Below, piece after piece: positions 39,001 through 51,119 of a stretch of 64,000 bases of DNA. The notes under the pieces are model-generated. The model was given only the letters and a program-made list of their open reading frames with translations, searched no databases and was not told the DNA's origin. The number at the start of each line of letters is the position of its first letter. The first letter of the stretch is position 1. Made by a program: the position numbers and the translations under genes. The DNA comes from Gorsachius magnificus (Eukaryota > Chordata > Aves > Pelecaniformes > Ardeidae), in assembly GCA_034008185.1 (NCBI GenBank), contig CM067081.1:31680806-31744805 (forward strand), written 5' to 3'.

Positions 39001-42000
39001 TAGTTCTCAAGAGATTAAATCCAACTTAAACATAATACTAACTAAAAGTAATGGAAGTCAATGGCAAGTATTGAACAGATTAAAACAGTTCTGATATGAA
39101 AACTTTCCATTACACTTTTCTTGCATGTAGCAAGACTGCAGGGGACATCAATCTTTCCCTAGGATAGGCAGAAGATGAGTAAAAAAAGAAACTGTATGGC
39201 ATTTAGCTACACGTTTGAAGTGCAAGGGCACAACACACACATGCAAGGCGTCTGCTATCAAGATAATGAATATCACCAGCAAAAGGCCACAGTGATGATT
39301 TATGTTTGCTTCAGGACTTTCTGTGGCTCTTTGTTTTTTGTTTAATAACAGAGGATCCTAAAATAGCTGTAATTTTGCTCATCCATCCAAAGCTTCAGTG
39401 GATTTGGGTCCAGTTTAGCTGCAGTTCTATAAATGAGAGACAAAGCTCTAGAAAGAAAAGGTTTTGTTAGCTCATACATGTCTCATGCTTTTGCCAAAAG
39501 CAAGAAGCCTCTGCACGTCTTTTAATATGAGGATGAGGTGGTTTACCAACTACAGTATTTTCTTTTTCATAAGAAACTACAACCAAAAGGAACTGATTTA
39601 ATTTAAATGCAGTATTTTATAGATTGGGAACATCTGACCTGCTGATCACTAACTTTTTGGTCTATATAGAGCAACCTTGCTATATTTAAGGACTCATTAT
39701 TTCATTCCTCCACTTAAGCTACAGTTCGCCTTTTAAGTTTCCTTCACTAAGAACATAGTTCAACTCCTGTGAGAATCAAGTGCTCTGCAGTATCTGCATA
39801 CCAGTATAAGTCACCAGCTAGAGAAAATTTCAGAACGTAAGATGAGCCATTAAAAACAAGGAAAGATGACAGAAAAATCTTCAGATGCTAGAGACTTTCT
39901 GGAGAAAAAAAAAGGCAAAAATAATACATTCTTATGTCCATGGGGTACAGAATAAACACCCCTGGCTTGAATTATAACACAGAAACAGATTAGTGTAGTA
40001 CTTCAGGAAAAAATTCACAGGCAAAGAAAGTTAAACTAGGAAGGACTAACTATGCAGACTGCAGGTCTTTCATCATCAGAATTTTTTAATAGCAGGTTAG
40101 ACAGACACTTGATAAAAATGACTCAGGAATTCATCAGTCCGAACAGCTGAGCAGCAGCAGAATGGTAAGCCACATTTCCCAAACAGTGTTATGAACAGCA
40201 AACAAAAAAATGAAGCTCCTGCCCACGCACCACATACTACGGCAAGTTGGGCTGATGAGGTTGAAGCACACCAGCCCCTATGCCTCAAGGTCCTTGGCAG
40301 ACTCCAGTTTCTATCAATTTCCTAAACCACTTCAATTTTTTTTTTGCAGAAGTTTGGTTCCAATTTAGTCACCGTATCATCTGTTCCTCACACTGGTTCT
40401 TTCCAATATATTAAGTAACAGTTCACTCGAGTTTCTTTTTCCTGCTTACATCACCCTATATTCTACTTTGGATTCTTGCTTTGCTGTTCTTTACCAAAAC
40501 AAACAGTAGCAGAACATAGCAAACACTCTGAACTTTTTCCTAGCATGGCTTCTTGGACCTCTCCTAGTCTTTCTTACACCAACAACCACATGCTGCTCAC
40601 CAAAGTACGTTAGTGATTCCACTAAATCTATTTACTCCACCTAGAGTTCACAGGCACTATTGATTCATAATACAGATTTCAGGACAGTTACAAAAAATTA
40701 AAGACTACAAGAGAAGCAAGCATCAGAGCCAATTTTTAAGCCAACAACCGTCAGTGCAGAAGGCTTTTGAAAGACAGTAAAATCTACAACTCTAAAACAA
40801 GCATTTTGTTTACCTAAGTAGCTCAGTTTGGTAAACATGAGAAACGATACAAAGAACAAGTCTTTGTATAACACTAATGCAAAAGCTCTTATTTATTTAA
40901 TTATATATATACTTCCATATTTACAATAAACTTGTGTGGGAGTTCACCAGATATAAAAAGAATTTAAAAATAAAACAGCTTTCTGGCCACGCATCAGGTA
41001 CCTTCCTTCACAACATATACCAACAGTGCCAATTCAGTATGACATTTTTTGGAACCAGCATCTGGGGTTTTGTCTCACAGATTTCAAGTTATAATTTAAT
41101 TGTAGAAGAGTGTAATTAAACTCTGCTTATCACAGAGGAAAACTTTACCACCATATTTAACAGACAGTTGTAATGGTTTGAACAATCTCTCTCTGCAGGT
41201 CTAGTTTTTACAACTGCACATCAGCCTCAATTTTCCAGCAAGATCGTGTAACCGTCTCTCTCCTGCCACCTTCCTCCTCCACACCTCCCACAGGGGTTCA
41301 ACTGTTTGAAGGATTCAAGGCCCAGCTGTGATAGGGTGCAGCTGTATATCCTTGACTCAAGTTGCTAGGGAAACAGGTAAGTTGAGAGGACTATAAGAAA
41401 AGCTGCAGTGCAGAGCTATGCAAGATAAGAAAGGTGAAATTTCAGAGAGAAGTGGGATTGTTATTAGCTCAAAGATTCAAAACAAAAAATATCAGCGTGG
41501 AAAAGCGTAACATCCTGAAGGAAAAAAGCAGCATCGGCCAGTTTTGGTGGTGCCAGTGGCTTCAGCAGGTAATGGCACAGAGAATTCATTCTGTGAAGGA
41601 GCGGTGGATACCAACCTTTCTCCTCCTGACTGATGCCTGCCTGGCTAGCAACGACTCTTGAGGTGTCTCACTGAAGCACAGGCAAGCTTAGACTGATACA
41701 TCACTACAGCCTAGCCACCTTTTGTGTACGTACGCCAAAAATAATTGCTTGATACTTTTAAGCTGCAAATACCTTGTTTGCAGAGTCTCTTTGCACACAA
41801 TTACACGTACCCAAAGTGACCCAAAAAGGACAGTACTAATAGATGTTTTCACTTTAAGTCCCTAAATATTCATTGAGCAAGGGAACAGCAGGTGTTCAGA
41901 CTACATCCGAGCCCACATTTGCACCCTGAATCTTTGCCAGTAACCACAGTACCTGACATCTGGGCCACACGACTTCCTAGTTAGCACTGCAAGTCCCCTC

Positions 42001-42421
42001 CACATCCTCAGAGGCTTGGCAGGCACAGTTCTGAGATCAACCACAAAGAACAAAACCAATGTGCCAGGGAAAGTAAGGTTTTGGATCTTTATGCTCTGTA
42101 AATGGCTCAAGAGTGGGATCATTTGATGCTATCTCTATTTCCATCAGTGGTCTGATGATTTAAACTTCCTTAAGTCAAACCAACTACAGGGTTGTTCTGG
42201 TAGGTATTTGTCTCAACTGGTGTCCTGCCATTTCCCTTTCTGCTTGAGAACAGAAAGCTGCTACATAAGCAGCTTCTGTTCCAGTTCAGAACTGGACAGG
42301 TTAGTACTGAACCACGTTGACTAAAACATACACAGGTGGTACTTGCAGGACCAACCCTGGGACAGCCCCTTCAACACACTAGCACAGGGGAGAGGTGTGG
42401 GCATTTAAATACAGCCTCCCT

Positions 42422-42434
42422 CCCCCCCCCCCCC
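42422..42434. repeat. C13 tract
   Basis: Thirteen C followed by GCCCCG, in RB1 intron 2. The complementary G-run could be prone to sequencing error or G-quadruplex formation. Confidence 0.75.
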
Positions 42435-44001
42435 GCCCCGAGTCCCTGCAACCTGAACCAGAGTCACCCTGAGAAGCCCTGCTCCCTGTGACAACAGTTT
42501 GGCTTGGAAAGAGAAGCAGCAATCAACCAGGCTGTTAATTTGCTTGACTTCACACTCCAATGAAGCCTGCGCCGATCTCAGCTAGAAGTAGCAGCTCCAA
42601 TACCTGCCAGGTCCCCCTGGAGGCACATGCTTGCCAGCTTCCTCACTTCAACACCTTGCTGATGCATCAGAAAGTTTCAGGAAAAGGCCTTGGATTGAAC
42701 CACAAAGTAATGTAGACTTTTTCCTGTACATTGAAAGGCTCTTAGCATACGCCTTAATTGCACAACAATAAATATGAGCTTTATGTCATAATGAAGATCT
42801 AGTCATTGCCCTCTTGTGAATAGGTAAAGGAGGTCATCTTCAAATGCTGAGAAGGACTGCAAATGCCCTGTGCCTTACCTGGCCACTGCTAGGTAACAAT
42901 AAGTAAAAAGAAAATTTCACCTCTAAGTGAAATTTGCAGAATTATACTCAAACATGCCTTGGTTTTTTTTCACTCAATAGAACTGACTACTCTGGTTTCA
43001 GTTCATATAGAGGAGCTTGACTACGCTTTTAAGTAAATGTTCCCTGGGAACATCCACAGCCAGAAATTGTATCTGTTACTGAAAGGGCTATACACAGTCT
43101 CTCCCCCACCCGGTTACCATATTGTGTTGTGAAACTCACATGCATCAAGCGCTGGTATACCCATACTGCGGTTTAAAAACCACAAGGTATTACTAGTGAC
43201 AGCATAGCTGTGGCAGGTCAGCTCAAGTTGCAGGAGAATAAACAGAATTAACAGCAAATACATGGATGCTAGCCTGCAGAGTGGGGAATAATACCCCAGC
43301 TAAGTATTTTAAATCTAATTCAGGTCTGTATAAGGAAGCTTCAGTCATGACTGAATTGTATTGCAGCTGTTGTCAGAGTCAGCTTGTTGAGACAGCAGTA
43401 ATTCACTGAGAAGGGGAAAAAAAAATCAGGAAAGGGCATAGCATTTTAATCTGTTTACACATGCCCAATGACTAACTTTGAACGGAAATACCTCAACAAT
43501 AAGTATGATTAAGATTATGCAGCAGGAAAAAAGTTTAACACGCAGCCATGCCTTTCTCTGGAACAGTCTTCTCCGGACCCTTTCTGCAGCCTCATGAAGG
43601 AGGATGCAGTGGGAAGAAATACACAGAAACACACGATGGGCTGACCAGTGTAAAGCTGACTCATACATATTTGAAATAACTTGCAGTTTGAAGAATTAGC
43701 TGATCGCATGGTGTTGTTTTCTACTGTCATTTATTTTGTCTGCAAGAATTCTCAAGTCCATACCTTTATTGGAAAACATTAACAGAAAAGGGAGATGTAT
43801 AGAAACTAGTTTATATCGACATACCCATGGCAACATCCAGCATCAGTCTAACGGCACTTAGGAAGAACAAAGTCATACTGCGCAAGCCTTGGTGGCAAGA
43901 GACCCAGCCCCCGGTGCAGCAAAGTTACAGTTTAATATTTCGACTGGGGCGCAGGGCAGACCCCACAAGGGAGGCCTGCGCCACAAGCAGCGGGTACTCA
44001 C

Positions 44002-44119
44002 TAGAGCTCCATCCACAGCCGACAAGCTCTCGTACGTCTTCCACGCTTTCTCCCTCACGCCCTCCGACACTTTCAGAGCATCGCAGAGCACAACGAAGTC
44101 AGCTTCGCCAATTCCGAGC
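44002..44119 (-). CDS. RB1: RB1 exon 2 (start of RbN)
   Basis: 118 bp (human 127, three codons shorter). Acceptor CTTTTCCTAG|GCTCGG after a pyrimidine tract, donor GCTCTA|GTGAGT. It encodes LGIGEADFVVLCDALKVSEG then VREKAWKTYESLSAVDGAL, matching human [20 protein letters not shown] and SSVDGVL. It enters in phase 2, so exon 1 must end with two bases of a codon. GC content is much higher than in the other exons because it lies at the CpG-island edge. Confidence 0.95.
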
Positions 44120-44291
44120 CTAGGAAAAGCGAAAGGCACCGCTGGCGGGGACTCGGCGCAACACACCGGCCGTCCACCGGGCCGCGCAGCTAGGAGGGAA
44201 CACCGGTTGCTGACGGGCGCCCCGGGGCGACACCGCTCCACCCCGTAGAGGAGCCCCGGGGAGAGCCCCGGCTGCGCCCGGAGCCCGCCAC

Positions 44292-44413
44292 CGCCAGCCG
44301 CGGGGCAGCCCGCCCGCCTCCCCAGCCCGCCCCGCCGCGGCGGCTCGCGGCCCGCGCAGGCGGCCCCGCCCCCCGTTGGGCCCCGCCGTTCGAGCGCCCG
44401 CCGCGGGCGGCAG
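44292..44413 (-). CDS. RB1: Candidate RB1 exon 1 with CTG start (hypothesis)
   Basis: No ATG exists on the minus strand between the promoter module and exon 2. About 50 bp downstream of the E2F motif the minus strand reads CTGCCGCCC, where human RB1, from memory, has ATGCCGCCC. Starting from that CTG (44,411-44,413) a frame stays open and reaches a weak GT donor (CTGGCG|GTGGCG) after 122 bp. That is 40 codons plus two bases, exactly the phase exon 2 needs. The peptide starts L-P-P and ends G-L-P-R-G-W-R (human ends D-L-P-L-V-R). It lacks the acidic and CDK-site character of human exon 1. Alternatives are a collapsed or missing GC-rich segment in the assembly, or an exon 1 elsewhere. Confidence 0.2.
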
Positions 44414-44463
44414 TAACGACGGGCCGCCGGCTGGCGCTCCTCTCCCCCTCCCCGCCGCCCAAA

Positions 44464-44511
44464 CCGCGGGAAAACTGCGTCACCGCCAGCCGCTCTAGCC
44501 GTCACTTCCGG
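44464..44511 (-). promoter_or_regulatory. RB1: RB1 core promoter module: ETS-CRE, second CRE half, E2F
   Basis: Read on the minus strand, CCGGAAGTGACG (44,511-44,500) joins an ETS site to a CRE/ATF half site. A second TGACG-type half (GGTGACGCA, 44,485-44,477) follows, then the E2F site TTTTCCCGCGG (44,474-44,464). The human RB1 promoter, as I recall it, has GGAAGTGACG directly joined to TTTTCCCGCGG, so both parts are conserved but separated here. This fits the known E2F autoregulation of RB1 and places transcription start just to the left of the module. Confidence 0.75.
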
Positions 44512-44626
44512 GCCGGCTGCCGCTCCCCCAACGCCGGCGAGGAGCGGCGGCCGCGCCCCCGAAAGACAGACCGGCTCGGCGCCTCTCGGAACCCGGAAGG
44601 AAAAGCCGCCCCCGCCAGCCGTGCAG

Positions 44627-44661
44627 CCAATGAACGCGCGCCTTTGTCCCCGCTAGCCAAT
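44627..44661 (+). promoter_or_regulatory. Two CCAAT boxes
   Basis: CCAAT at 44,627-44,631 (GCAGCCAATGAAC) and 44,657-44,661 (CTAGCCAATAGGAG), 30 bp apart on the plus strand. The flanks fit NF-Y sites. The spacing and orientation would also suit a divergent transcript to the right. Confidence 0.5.
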
Positions 44662-44736
44662 AGGAGCCGGCTCCGCTTCGTGCCTCCCGGCAACGGGAGC
44701 CAGGGCGCGCCCCGCGGCGCGAGGGCGGCGGCGCAC

Positions 44737-44755
44737 GGGCGGGGCGGGGCGGGGC
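44737..44755 (+). promoter_or_regulatory. Tandem GC boxes (Sp1/KLF type)
   Basis: Three to four overlapping GGGGCGGGG units form a 19-bp array inside the CpG island. This is motif evidence only. Confidence 0.5.
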
Positions 44756-44999
44756 TCCCGGGCCTGAGGGAGCGGCGCGGCCTGGCCCCCGCGGATAAGG
44801 GGAGGGAAGGGGGGGCGGAGCCGGCGGGTGTCTCGCCCTCCCAGGCTCGGTGTGACAGCTGGAGCGAGTCAAAGCCGAGGGCGCGGGAGGGGAAGGAACG
44901 GTGGCATCCGGCCGTCGCAGCCGCAGGTGGCAGGTGACGGCGGTGGAAGGGCGTCTCGGCGAGGTGGTCGACGCCACTCCCTCACGAAATAAGCACTTT

Positions 45000-47900
45000 G
45001 CAGCCTTGGGCGAAAGGAGATCTTCCAGGCTTCTTCAGTCACCCCAGAGGCCATCGCCCGGCTCTTCTGGTCTCTCAGGTGCTGAACAAGCTGGAGGCAG
45101 GCCATACATCTTCCCTATGGGGTGGGAAGAGCCCTAGGCCTGTATATAAAAAATAAATAACTCTACAGGTGTAGGGTAAGACAGAAGTTACAAACCCTTT
45201 CTGGCTGTCTCTCTGACATTGATCCAAGTCCTAACTGAAACACTGCTTTTAACACTGTGCATTACAATCGCGTTTCACGCAAGAAATTCTCCAGTCTTCA
45301 GGGAATCTTCTGGATTTAAAACCAGTGAGATTCAAACTCCCGACTCACAGATCTTAAAAATCTCCTCTGGTGTCTGCAGTCGTATACCCACATTTAGAAG
45401 GCAGATCACTGCTGCAAATTAGCACGTTTCCTTTCAGATTTTTCTGATGACAACTCGTTAGAAAAAGCAAAATCTTTGTATATAAAGACTATTGATACAT
45501 GCACGAATTTATCATTCGTCTGTACAGAAACTCGTTTTAGTGAGATTGCCATCAAACTTCTGAATGTAAAGAAAAACTCCTGAATACAACTATGGTATAC
45601 AATAAAAATTCAGTATTTTTAAGATTCACACACTTTATCGATTTGTTTGAGCTTTTCCTTTATATGTATTAACCTAAAAACAGGAGAACAGTCTCTTTGT
45701 CTGGTTCATAATTAGAATTAAACCGATTACGGTAAAGTGAATACAGAACAAATGGGATTTCTGAGGCAAAGCAAGGTACATAAACGCCAAATGAAATGTT
45801 TGCATTGTAGACTGTAGCGGGATTTAGAAAATCCTTGTTATGATTCTAGTAAAACTGTGACAATAACTTTACCCTGCTTCTAAGCACATTTAAAAGACTT
45901 CCTTTTAATCAGATGATACCAGATGTTGTGGAAGGTTTGGAGTCTAGGACTGCCTGTCCTCTACAGCTGAACCACAGACAACTAGGCAGATCTAACAGCT
46001 TGGAAAAGTAAGCTAACACCCTGAACTGTTGTTTAAACTGTAGTCTGTTGCCCTCCCCTCACAACGGGCTTCAAGAGCACAGAAGAATTTAAGATGAGAG
46101 CAGAGCATCTCAGGAAACTTGGTCAGAGCCAGTGGTGACCCTCCCAGCTGTCAGCAAGAAGGAAACACACCCTCCTGGGTAGCTTCCCACACAGCAGCTT
46201 TGACATGCGCCTAGAGCCAGGCCCTAGATCATCCAAAGGAAAGGCAAAGAATTTGTGTTGCTCTCATAACCCCATGTGCATTAGTGCTTAGGGAACATTG
46301 TATCCTTTTAAAGAGTTGACAACCAGCCTCCGTGTGAATAGTAACTTTCTAAAATTGTTAGCATGCCAAGCACCCTCTCAAGTCAAATTTTATGCACGTT
46401 TTCATCAAGCAAGGCACTTACGGCTCCCCTCTGTAAGGGGGACTCTTGCAGGTCCAAGCAAAAAAATAATCCCAGAACGTTTCAGGTTACAACTGGAGGG
46501 GGAAGAAGGGAGGCAACAGATGAATTGAGCTACAATAACCTTTAATCCTCCATCCCAGAGCCTCAGATATAGTAACTACATCTAAACTGCAGTAAGAAGA
46601 CTTAACGTGTGTGTGTATGTACTTCCAAAGAAAGGCACTTGCACATGTAAAACCATGTGTAAATTGCTGCACCTTTCGCCCCCATTGTTAGATATACTGA
46701 TTTGAATGTTGTAATCCTGTATTTTAAAACATTTTCTTTTAAATGGAGCCTTTGGGCTTTTGGAATAAAATGGCAAAGGAAAGAAGAAGAGCAGCTTTTA
46801 TTGGGAAGGAAAAAAAAGAAGCAAAGGAAACAATGCAAGATCAAATAAAGTATTAATAATCATTTCTCATCTGGCCTGACAATACCTTTATTCTAAACAT
46901 CTTGCCACAACAGGTTTTAAATTGTAAGTCATAGACAGATGGCAGTCTGTGAAACATTGCCCAGTCAGGCAGTCCTGACTCAATGTTTCCAGCTGCAAAA
47001 TAATCTTAAGTAATTTTATTATCTTAATTTTTTCACTTAAAACCATTGCTATAGTTTCATAGTAATTGCCGGTGGGAATAAAGTCATGCTTTCATTGCAA
47101 ATTCTTTCATTGCAAATGAAGCCAAGCCTTTTTATTTTGACTCTTACTGCTCAGCTGTGATAGAAGCTTGCTACTCTTTTAGTTTTCATAAAAATGAAGT
47201 ATTTGTGATGGGGAAACTTGATTTAAATCCACCTTCCAGCATGACCTCTCCCAGTAACGCTGCCTTGCAATTGCACTGGCATCAGCTCTGCCTTTGAAGC
47301 TGGAAATGGTTTATGGGTGTGATGAGTTTAAGGCAGGACTCTCCATCAGTAAAGTGATCAAATTGTCAGCGGGATCTGAAAGGACACTCTGGCTGTTGTT
47401 GCTGAATGGAGAAACGTCTGCATGTGTATGATGCCTATATGCAAACCCCAGATTTCTGCTAGCATTGAGGACCTGGGTACTAAAAAATAAAATCCCTGAC
47501 TGATGCAATTTATCAAAGGAAGCCCTAGTGCAAGTGCAATTACATCAGAAAAAATGAATCATTCCCAGTACAGTTTTCCTTGCTTGCGGAAGATGCCCAG
47601 ACGTTAGTATATAACATGCCTTTGCACATGCGGCTGCGTCACACCACGTGCAAAGTGCTTCTAACCCCAGCCCCTGGCTCCTTTTGGTTGGTACTGCCAG
47701 CTGATAATGAAATACAAGGTCAACAAACAAACAACCAAACCACAACCCTCTTGTTGCCTGCAATTACATGGCCACATTAATGACCCCACTGCAATCCCTC
47801 CCTTCCCGTCCTGCTCAGTCCCATGTTCTGCTTCCTCTCTCCATGTGAGGAAGTGTGCTCCAGCATGGGCAACACCCTGTCCTGCTGCTGGCAGCCTCCC

Positions 47901-50900
47901 CAGCGAGGATGTTTCCCATGCCTCCTCTTCCAGGATTTCCTAAACCCACAGGAAGCAGAATATGCTCTACTGAAAGTGGTTCTCAGGAATCAAATTAATT
48001 TTAACCGATAACCTGAAAACCAGTTGAAAATTAGCAACCGTAGCCTACAGTGATCAGACAGGAATTTGTCTGAATTAAATCTACCCGTGATCTTGCTTTT
48101 TTCTTTTTGTTAAGAGCGAGCCAAAGATGATGACGTTCTTTACCAAGGCATGGCAGTGAAATACCCTAATTATGTGAAAGCATTCGTGTATAGTGTTCCA
48201 GCAAAACGCATAGTATGAAAACAACGGTATAGGCTCCTCTATGTTGCTTCCCCTGTAACAGTAAAATATCCTCCTACAGCTAGAACAAACACCACCAGCA
48301 AGAGTACAGCTCTGCTATTATTTCTAAACCACAGGCTTCTGCCAACGCAGCCGTCTCAGGCTTCCATCCTCCCACGCAACTCATAACAACAAAAGCACGG
48401 ACCCACCTTTCCAGAGGACAATGCTACTCTCGGTTGATGGCTTTGATAAACCTCTGTTGGCTTCCACGGTACTGATTCAGCTGGAAACAATCTTCTTTAA
48501 ACCAATGAATCCAGCCCCTACTTTTTGTCTCTGCAAGTGCAGCACATCTGTGTGTGTTGTTTTCGGGTAACCCCACAGCTTCTTCCAACAAATAAGCACA
48601 CTCTTCCATTTTCTGTCCCGCAGGCCTTTAGTATTTTCTTTGTGCCAAAACTTGCCCCGTGGCTCTCCACTAAAGCTGCAAGGCTCCAACCGAAGGAGGA
48701 GGGAAGACTTGGAGCTTTTATCACTCCTTGCAAGCCCAGATCACGCACATCCACTGGTGACCATACCCTTATGCACGTGCAAAGACCTCCTGACCATTAG
48801 AGGCTGTTTGGGACCCATGGTAGAGCAACACAGCCCCCTCCACCAAATAAAACACGGTGGCACAGGACAGTGGCATTTGTTTGATTTTCCTACTTCACTG
48901 ACGATGTGTGTCTCTGCAATAGGATTTTCTTTCTTATAAGGAGTTTTAACAATATTTGTAAAGATAATTGTGCAGTGAGGTCATTTTTATACTAACCCTT
49001 TTCTGGAATTCATTGGACTAGAAATGAGGTTTTCTTCAGTATAGCACAGCTATGTTTGCTTATTATACTTTTTTTTTTTTTTAATGTAAAAAATAAAAAA
49101 GGAAAAAGCCCAAGCAGCTCCTAGAGCTATTTTTTTTTTAATGGATTTTTGTCCTGTGCTTTATTGACTTTGTCTACAACAGGGGCTTTTCCTGCACTCA
49201 GGGTGGTTTAGGTCATCTTCCCTTACAAACTGCCTGGCATTTACTAAGATGTGAGCACATGCTGGGAGTTTTCCCTCACTGCACGCGAGTTTCTTCCTCC
49301 TTCCCCACGCTTATTTTCACGCTACTGAGAGAAATAAATTTCCTTCTGCTATCCAACAGGCTCAAAAATTACTGGGGACAGAGGCACGCAGCAGGACCAT
49401 ATAAACCTTGTGCCTGTAAGAACAAAGCTGTTCCTCTCCCCCTCCGCCACCCCTTCAGCAGCCTCATTTGCTGGTGTCTCCGTTAAAGGAAACACCGCAG
49501 AACACAAAGTTTCTTACCAAGTTTTATTTTGAAAGGAAGTTAAACATGATGCGAGGCTTACTTAAAAATTAGCAAGTTTCATGTTAGCTTACGGAAGGTA
49601 GGGACAGTACACTCATGAAAAGGTAGGAAACAGGCTTCAAAGTACTTCAGCATGAATCCTGCATCATACAGGGTTCCAAAGAACGTACCAGTAACCCTTT
49701 CCTGACATATATTTGACCTGTATTGCAAGCACAATTGCAACATCCTCAGTGTTTGTAGCTGAAGTTTTCCCAGCAGATTTTCCAGCTTGCTTACATCTCT
49801 ACCAAAGTGTAGCTATGTAAATATAATTTATACATGAGCACCTAACCTATAGCTACGTGAGGCTTTCTTTGATGTTCCTGACTGCCATTCACCATCAAGA
49901 ATGGATTTAAAGAGTACAGCTTTTGGAAAGTAAAAATTATACTTTTCTTTTTATATATAGTGCACCTACACTGAAACTGAACTGTAAATTAAGCCAAAAC
50001 CAGATGAACAACAACAACAACAACGTAGTATTATTGTGTATTTAAGAAACTTCCTTCAAAACAAATGATTTTATCTCAATCCAAATATTCACAATAGCAG
50101 GAAGCTGGATGATAGCATGTTTACAATCATGTAACAGCTCCAAAACCAGTAAAGCATCCTCCCACAGTATTAAGAAAAGATCCTTTAAAAGATGAAAAAT
50201 AAGATTAGTCCAAAGCTTCTTGATTAAATTAACCTAAGACAAAAGATTTGGACACCTATGGTGCATGTTATTTAAGCGGTTTAAGCAGGATTTTTTTTGC
50301 AAAGAAATGTGCAAATACTCTATTAAACATTCCTACTTCCCTGATAAATCAATGCTCAAAACAGAGTCAGAAAGACAAGTCAGTTCCTGTATTACCAAAG
50401 CTTAGAAGTGGATTTTGGGAGAGATTTTCCAGCTTTGTTTTTGAGTGTTAATCCCTTTTTTTCCCCCTCCCGCAATTTTTCTTGCAACCAGCTTCAAAAC
50501 AGCAGGCACTGCAATACATCTTATCCTGCACTCTCCCCTGCAAAATTTGCCATTACGAAGATCCCAATCATACGAAAAGAATTCAAACTTGCTTTAAGAA
50601 TAGCAGTTTTAAAGTGTTAATGGCACGACACAGGATGGTATGAGTGATACTTTTGAGCTAGCTCCAGCTTAACTGGCAAAGCTCAACGGCACAGGCTGAC
50701 AGAATGCTGAAAAGTTGAACAAAGGGAAATGCAAAGTCCGGCATGTAGCGAATGCTCCTGGCTCTCAGCTGGGCCAGCCTGACTCATGGCACGCTCTAGA
50801 TTACATCCTTGGACAAATACTCAGGACAGGGATTTCAGACATTAACAACGTGTTAAGTCAGCTTTGGATCTCCACTCTGATTGTATATATCGTGGAAATA

Positions 50901-51110
50901 CCAGCCCAGAATCTAAGCAAGCAGCACAATATTGCCTTTAAATGAAAAAGGAACAGGAAAACATGCTTCTCTGTTCATATTTCATTTCTCAGCCATCCCC
51001 TATTCCATTTCATCTTCTCGCTTTTAAAAACAGCACTGCAAGTAAAAAGCATTAATTTTAATGGTAGTTCCCTCCCCTAAAAGAACCCCAGTAATAGCAA
51101 AAGTAAACAC
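45000..51110. other. Intergenic interval between ITM2B and RB1
   Basis: No conserved exon is recognised. The open frames are short and unremarkable. Contents noted are a short repetition of TTTCATTGCAAAT near 47,090-47,117, a (CAA)n-like run near 50,008-50,022, a minus-strand AATAAA at 49,523-49,528 that could be a distal ITM2B poly(A) signal, and a probable CR1 fragment near 50,710-50,760. A divergent RB1-associated non-coding RNA is possible (human has one), but no exon can be supported here. Confidence 0.75.
50710..50760 (+). mobile_element. Probable degenerate CR1 ORF2 fragment
   Basis: The plus strand encodes N-K-G-K-C-K-V-R-H-V, matching the C-terminal reverse-transcriptase motif of CR1 elements (FNKGKCKVLHLG). 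The similarity fades within a few tens of bases. It is short, so confidence is limited. Confidence 0.4.
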
Positions 51111-51119
51111 AAGACTTTT

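Larger units (their letters stand above)
34649..44001 (-). other. RB1: RB1 intron 2
   Basis: A 9.4-kb intron, the largest complete one here. It contains a T29 tract at 36,037-36,065 and a C13 tract at 42,422-42,434. Several short open frames (for example 35,627-35,950 minus) carry no recognisable domain. No long gene is seen. GC content rises toward the right end, where the CpG island begins. Confidence 0.85.
44000..44960. promoter_or_regulatory. CpG island at the RB1 5' end
   Basis: A GC-rich, CpG-dense block of about 1 kb, in sharp contrast to the AT-rich flanks. It contains exon 2, the E2F/ETS promoter module (44,464-44,511), two CCAAT boxes (44,627-44,631 and 44,657-44,661) and a tandem GC-box array (44,737-44,755). 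The long open frames through it on both strands reflect the rarity of stop codons in GC-rich DNA. Confidence 0.9.

Noticed and set aside
41320..41420. Possible LTR R-region-like text in RB1 intron 2
   Set aside because: Some words look LTR-like, but there are no clear TG…CA ends, no poly(A) signal at the right place and no target duplication.
43873..44505. 210-codon minus-strand open frame overlapping RB1 exon 2
   Set aside because: It starts at GTG, runs through the promoter module and across the exon 2 acceptor and donor. Only the exon 2 part resembles RB1; the rest is GC-rich sequence in which stop codons are rare.
44495..44977. 160-codon minus-strand open frame in the CpG island
   Set aside because: Pro/Arg/Ala-rich composition expected of any frame through a CpG island, no domain, and it lies upstream of the RB1 promoter module. 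It does not resemble RB1 exon 1.
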